From contig NZ_CP054691.1 of the NCBI RefSeq assembly GCF_013348785.1, positions 2,418,001 to 2,482,000 on the forward strand: a stretch of 64,000 nucleotides of DNA, written 5' to 3'. The translations under genes were made by a program, and so were the position numbers. The notes beneath the pieces are model-generated. The model made no database searches and was not told the origin of the DNA. It saw only the letters and a list, made by a program, of their open reading frames with translations. This document shows positions 60,411-64,000 of this stretch, piece after piece (positions within the stretch are counted from its first letter, which is position 1; each line of letters begins with the position of its first letter). The stretch comes from Gordonia sp. X0973. GTDB taxonomy: Bacteria; Actinomycetota; Actinomycetes; Mycobacteriales; Mycobacteriaceae.

Positions 60411-60917
60411 ATGCGACACGAGGCGAGGCCGGGTCCGCGGCGCAGCGGCGCCCCGGCGCCCACCCGCTCGCGCCGGTCACGCGACCGGCGCGACCGCGGC
60501 CTGCGCTCCCCGCTGCTGCCGCAGACCGTGCCCGCCTGGACGTCGCGCGCCGACGGGTTCGACGCGGTCGTCATCGAGGCCCTCGCCGACATCGACGCCC
60601 GGTGGCATGCCGAGTTGGCGAACCTCAACGTCGCCGTCGACGACGTCCCGCGCATGCTGCCGAGGGATCCGGCCAGCGTGTCCTGGCCGCCGGAGGTGTC
60701 GGCGGATCGGGCGATCCCGCTGGCCCGACTCCTACCGGCGGGAATCGATGCGACCGGCGCGCCGACCGCGGCACAGATCGTGGTGTTCCGCCGACCGCTC
60801 GAACTGCGCGCGAAGGATCGCGACGACTTGGCCGACCTCGTCCGCGAAGTGTTGATCGAGCAGGTGGCGACGTATCTCGGCATCGACGAAGACACCGTCG
60901 AGAACGGGCCGTCGTAG
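60411..60917 (+). CDS. Zincin-family (metallopeptidase-like) protein lacking a HExxH site
   Basis: A 168-residue protein of the PF06262-type metallopeptidase family (Rv3259-like). An Arg-rich N-terminus (~40 residues) precedes the domain. QIVVFRRPLELRA is a core strand. Where active zincins have HExxH, this protein reads REVLIEQ at about residues 145-151, so the first His and the second His are missing. It is probably not an active protease. The start is ATG at 60411. Confidence 0.72.
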   Translation: MRHEARPGPRRSGAPAPTRSRRSRDRRDRGLRSPLLPQTVPAWTSRADGFDAVVIEALADIDARWHAELANLNVAVDDVPRMLPRDPASVSWPPEVSADRAIPLARLLPAGIDATGAPTAAQIVVFRRPLELRAKDRDDLADLVREVLIEQVATYLGIDEDTVENGPS

Positions 60918-60964
60918 CGACGACCCCCTCCGACAGCGTGTCGATTCGGCTCGGTTGCCTCCGG

Positions 60965-61321
60965 TCAGATGATGCCGCGCTTGAGGCGCCGGCGCTCACG
61001 CTCGGACAGCCCGCCCCAGATGCCGAAGCGTTCGTCCTTCTGCAAGGCGTATTCCAGGCATTCGGCCTTGACCTCGCAGCCCGAGCAGATGCGCTTGGCC
61101 TCGCGCGTCGAGCCGCCCTTCTCGGGGAAGAACGCCTCCGGATCGGTTTGGGCGCACAGCGCCCGGTCCTGCCACGTCTCCTCGACCTCGTCGAACAGGG
61201 CGTCGAAATCGTTGGGGACGATGGATAGGTGCTGTCGAGCAGCCTGTGGTGCGTTCCCGGCAAATGGCGTCGGGAAGCCGAACGCAGACGAGTCGCCGCC
61301 CAGCGGGTTCTCAAATCCCAT
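60965..61321 (-). CDS. whiB2: WhiB-family iron-sulfur regulator, WhiB2/WhmD-type
   Basis: A 118-residue [4Fe-4S] regulator linked to septation and cell division. The four cysteines are in ALCAQTDPE and RICSGCEVKAEC, followed by FGIWGGLSERERRRLKR, the turn and basic tail of WhiB proteins. The ATG at 61321 has GAGAGGAAA well placed. Its long 5' region reaches toward fbiA. The order DUF3499/zincin/whiB2/fbiA matches Rv3258c-Rv3261. Confidence 0.94.
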   Translation of the reverse strand: MGFENPLGGDSSAFGFPTPFAGNAPQAARQHLSIVPNDFDALFDEVEETWQDRALCAQTDPEAFFPEKGGSTREAKRICSGCEVKAECLEYALQKDERFGIWGGLSERERRRLKRGII

Positions 61322-61624
61322 CTCAGCGTTTCCTCTCGTTGTCGTTAGCCGGCCTCGGTCTCGGTCAGCGAATGTGCTCCGCGGTGTCACGTGGTTCGCC
61401 ACGAACTCGAACATATGGTCGAATATGCTGTGCCTCAAGACAATTCACATTCGTTGCGCCATAATTCAAACTCGCAAATGACACTGATGTGATTAGACAC
61501 GTGGACCATCGTCCAGGTCAAGCCGAACGGCAAATTGGGCGTATACCACTACCGAACCGTAATCGGTTGTCTCGACACGTGCTGGAGGGATTGGCATCAA
61601 TCACACGCACTAGGCTGGACCCCC
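61322..61624. promoter_or_regulatory. Divergent whiB2-fbiA intergenic region
   Basis: A 303-bp non-coding gap, more AT-rich than its surroundings. It holds direct repeats TCGAACATATG (61407) and TCGAATATG (61419). A hairpin CGTGG-TTCG-CCACG lies at 61390-61403. Inverted repeats TGGAC-n4-GTCCA (61502-61515) and AACCG-n4-CGGTT (61555-61568) follow. The near part probably forms a long whiB2 leader; the palindromes suit regulator sites. No promoter or riboswitch could be assigned with confidence. Confidence 0.5.
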
Positions 61625-62650
61625 GTGAAGATCACTGTCCTCGTCGGCGGCGTCGGCGGAGCCCGCCTGCTGCTCGGCGCGCGCGAACTGTTCGGTGCCA
61701 CCCCGTTCCCGGCCGTGGCCGACCAACCCCCGTCGGACACCGGCGAGCATACCGTGACCGCGATCGTGAACGTCGGCGACGACGCCTGGATGCACGGGGT
61801 ACGGATCACACCGGATCTCGACACCTGCATGTACACCCTCGGCGGCGGGATCGACGAGGAGCGGGCGTGGGGCCGTCGCGACGAGACGTGGCACGCCAAG
61901 GAGGAGTTGGCCGCCTACGGCGCCGACCCCGACTGGTTCGGGCTCGGTGACCGCGACCTGGCCACCCACCTGATCCGCACGCAGATGCTCGAGGCGGGCT
62001 ATCGGCTGACCGACGTCACCGCCGCCCTGTGCCGGCGATGGAACCCCGGGGTGCGGCTGCTGCCCGCCTCCGACGAGCGGCACGAGACCCACGTCGTCAT
62101 CACCCCGCCCGACTCCGTCGACGGCGCCCAACGCGCGGTCCACTTCCAGGAGTGGTGGGTGCGCTACCGCGCCCAGGTGTCCACCACGGGCTTCGCCCAG
62201 GTGGGCGACAAGAACGCCAAGCTGACCGCCGACGCCGCCACCGCGATCGCCGAGGCCGACGTGATCCTGTTCGCACCGAGCAACCCGGTCGTCAGCATCG
62301 GCGCGATCCTCTCGCTCGAAGGCGCCCGCGCCGCGCTGCGCTCGGCGTCGGCGCCCGTCGTCGGCATCAGTCCGGTGATCGACAACAAGCCGCTGCGCGG
62401 CATGGCCGACGAATGCCTCTCGGTGATCGGCGTCGAGACCAGCGCACAGGCCATCGCCGCGCACTACGGCCCCCGCAGCGGCACCGGCCTGCTCGACGGG
62501 TGGTTGATCGCCGACGGCGACACCGCCGAGGTCGACGGCATCGCGGTCGGCACGGCGCCGCTGCTGATGACCGATCCGCGTGCCACCGCGCAGATGATCC
62601 AGGCGGCCTGCGCCCTGGTCGGCGTCGACACCCCCGCGGAGGACTCGTGA
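61625..62650 (+). CDS. fbiA: 2-phospho-L-lactate (phosphoenolpyruvyl) transferase FbiA
   Basis: Joins the lactyl/enolpyruvyl phosphate unit to the deazaflavin Fo in coenzyme F420 synthesis. The 341-residue CofD-family protein starts [17 protein letters not shown], with [23 protein letters not shown], and [14 protein letters not shown] for substrate binding. The start is GTG at 61625. The stop overlaps the fbiB start (GTGA). The homologue is Rv3261. Confidence 0.96.
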   Translation: MKITVLVGGVGGARLLLGARELFGATPFPAVADQPPSDTGEHTVTAIVNVGDDAWMHGVRITPDLDTCMYTLGGGIDEERAWGRRDETWHAKEELAAYGADPDWFGLGDRDLATHLIRTQMLEAGYRLTDVTAALCRRWNPGVRLLPASDERHETHVVITPPDSVDGAQRAVHFQEWWVRYRAQVSTTGFAQVGDKNAKLTADAATAIAEADVILFAPSNPVVSIGAILSLEGARAALRSASAPVVGISPVIDNKPLRGMADECLSVIGVETSAQAIAAHYGPRSGTGLLDGWLIADGDTAEVDGIAVGTAPLLMTDPRATAQMIQAACALVGVDTPAEDS

Positions 62651-64000
62651 CGGCCGATCACCGCTCCCCCGGGCCCGTCGAGATCGTCGGGATCCCGGGT
62701 CTGCCGGAGTTCCGCCCGGGGATGGACGTGGCCCGGGCGATCCTGGCAGCCGCGACGCTGCGCGACGGGGACGTCGTCGTCATCACGTCGAAGGTCTTCT
62801 CCAAGACCGAGGGCCGCCTGGTCGCCGCACCCACCGATCCCGACGAGCGCGACGCGCTGCGCCGCCGGTTGATCGACGAGGAGTCGGTGCGCGTCGTCGC
62901 CCGCAAGAACCGCACGCTGATCACCGAGAACGCCTACGGCCTCATCCAGGCCGCGGCCGGCGTCGACGGGTCGAACGTGGCCGCCGACGAGTTGGCGCTG
63001 CTGCCGCTGGACCCGGACGCCAGCGCCGCCAGGACACGGGCCGCCTTCGCCGCGGCGGGTGTGGACGTGGCCGTCCTCGTCACCGACACGATGGGGCGCG
63101 CCTGGCGCGTCGGGCAGACCGACGTGGCGATCGGCTCCGCCGGGCTGGGCGTCGTCCACGGATACGCCGGCCGCACCGACGCGCACGGCAACGAGCTGAT
63201 CGTCACCGAGATCGCCGTCGCCGACGAGATCGCCGCGGCCGCCGACCTCGCCAAGGGCAAGCTCGACGGCGTCGCCGCCGCCATCGTGCGCGGCCTGTCC
63301 GTCGCCGACGACGGCAGCCGGGCCGCGGACCTCGTGCGTCCGGCCGACGAGGACTTGTTCCGCCTCGGCACCGACTTCGCGATCGCCCGGGGCCGGCGCG
63401 AAGCCGTGCTGACCAGACAGTCGGTGCGGACCTTCGCCCCCGACCATGTGGACCCCGACGAGATGCGCGCCGCACTCGCCGAGGCCCTCACCGCGCCCGC
63501 GCCGCACCACACGCATCCGGTGCGGTTCGTCTGGTTGCGCGACCGCGCGCGCCGGATCGCGCTGCTCGACGCGATGGGCCGGGCCTGGCGCGCCGACCTG
63601 CGCGGGGACGAGAAGACGCCGGAGTCGATCGCCAAACGCGTGCGGCGCGGCCAGATCCTCTACGACGCCCCCGAGGTCGTCATCCCCTTCCTGGTGCCCG
63701 ACGGTGCGCACACCTATCCCGACGAGCGGCGCAACGCCGCCGAGCACACGATGTTCACCGTCGCCACCGGTGCCGCGGTCGGCATGCTCCTGGTGGCCCT
63801 GTCGGCCCGCGAGATCGGCAGCTGCTGGATCGGATCGACGATCTTCGCCCCGGAGGTCGTGCGCGACCAGCTGGGCCTGCAACGGCACTGGGAGCCGCTG
63901 GGTGCGATCGCCGTCGGCTATCGCACCGATCGCCCCGACGACGGCTCGAATCTGCCGCCGCGCCCGGCCGCCGACCCGACCGGGTTGGTGGTGGAGCTGT
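62647..64000 (+). CDS. fbiB: Coenzyme F420-0:L-glutamate ligase FbiB (C-terminus beyond window)
   Basis: Adds glutamates to F420-0. Starting at GTG 62647, the reading frame stays open to the right edge, 451 residues. The first ~250 residues are the CofE ligase domain ([36 protein letters not shown]). The second half is the FMN-binding nitroreductase-like domain ([39 protein letters not shown]). Only the extreme end is missing. It overlaps fbiA by 4 bases. Confidence 0.96.
   Translation, partial: MTADHRSPGPVEIVGIPGLPEFRPGMDVARAILAAATLRDGDVVVITSKVFSKTEGRLVAAPTDPDERDALRRRLIDEESVRVVARKNRTLITENAYGLIQAAAGVDGSNVAADELALLPLDPDASAARTRAAFAAAGVDVAVLVTDTMGRAWRVGQTDVAIGSAGLGVVHGYAGRTDAHGNELIVTEIAVADEIAAAADLAKGKLDGVAAAIVRGLSVADDGSRAADLVRPADEDLFRLGTDFAIARGRREAVLTRQSVRTFAPDHVDPDEMRAALAEALTAPAPHHTHPVRFVWLRDRARRIALLDAMGRAWRADLRGDEKTPESIAKRVRRGQILYDAPEVVIPFLVPDGAHTYPDERRNAAEHTMFTVATGAAVGMLLVALSAREIGSCWIGSTIFAPEVVRDQLGLQRHWEPLGAIAVGYRTDRPDDGSNLPPRPAADPTGLVVEL

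Overview
The window is GC-rich chromosomal DNA of a mycolic-acid actinobacterium (order Mycobacteriales). The gene content and order fit a Gordonia-like genus, but the genus is an inference from gene order recalled from memory, not from a search. Most genes follow the order of two Mycobacterium tuberculosis segments. The first runs from ligA to nrdH (about Rv3014c to Rv3053c, with gaps). The second runs from manA to fbiB (about Rv3255c to Rv3262). The two are joined here around 53-57 kb by a short segment carrying type VII secretion genes. Coding is dense, many genes overlap by 1-4 bases (ATGA or GTGA), and GTG starts are common. No rRNA, tRNA, CRISPR array, insertion sequence or prophage was recognised.

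Layout. 1-5.3 kb: ligA (cut by the window edge), a YjbR-type protein, and a coupled minus-strand run of cysteine desulfurase, mnmA and a MetE-like protein. 5.4-13.0 kb: an insertion relative to M. tuberculosis, holding a BBE-type FAD oxidoreductase, a large SARP/BTAD-AAA regulator, a DHA2-type MFS pump and two tandem secreted paralogues. Both promoters of the oxidoreductase/regulator/pump module carry three CTTGG repeats spaced exactly 11 bp apart, the geometry of SARP operators. 13-16.6 kb: a PlsC/OlsB-like acyltransferase pair and etfBA. 17-28 kb: the methylglucose-polysaccharide-type cluster (methyltransferase, GH57 branching enzyme, GT4 enzyme, acyltransferase), a PQQ-type lipoprotein, two methyltransferases, enoyl-CoA hydratase, a stand-alone LigD-type polymerase and a NUDIX hydrolase. 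28-37 kb: a repeat-rich membrane protein, an ABC ATPase, a flavin oxidoreductase, two tandem Tat-exported DUF1906 proteins, a PTH2-like protein, serB, ctaD and fecB. 37-43 kb: a DinB-like protein, a HelZ-type SNF2 helicase with its SWIM partner, and DUF2252.

43-52.4 kb holds the class Ib ribonucleotide reductase genes (nrdF, and nrdH-nrdI-nrdE). Both promoters carry paired NrdR-like boxes 32 bp apart plus a shared GGCGTGTC repeat. Between them sit a cupin gene, a vapBC toxin-antitoxin pair with a palindromic operator, a Lon-substrate-binding protein, and a TetR-controlled hydrolase / metallo-beta-lactamase / thioesterase operon. 52.5-57.4 kb: TetR, eccB, a SnoaL-like gene divergent from a second TetR over a perfect palindrome, and an EccE-like gene that appears to lack membrane helices. 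57.4-64 kb: manA, an SIS-domain gene, DUF3499, a zincin-family gene, whiB2, fbiA and fbiB (cut by the right edge). The phosphomannomutase gene present at this spot in M. tuberculosis is absent.
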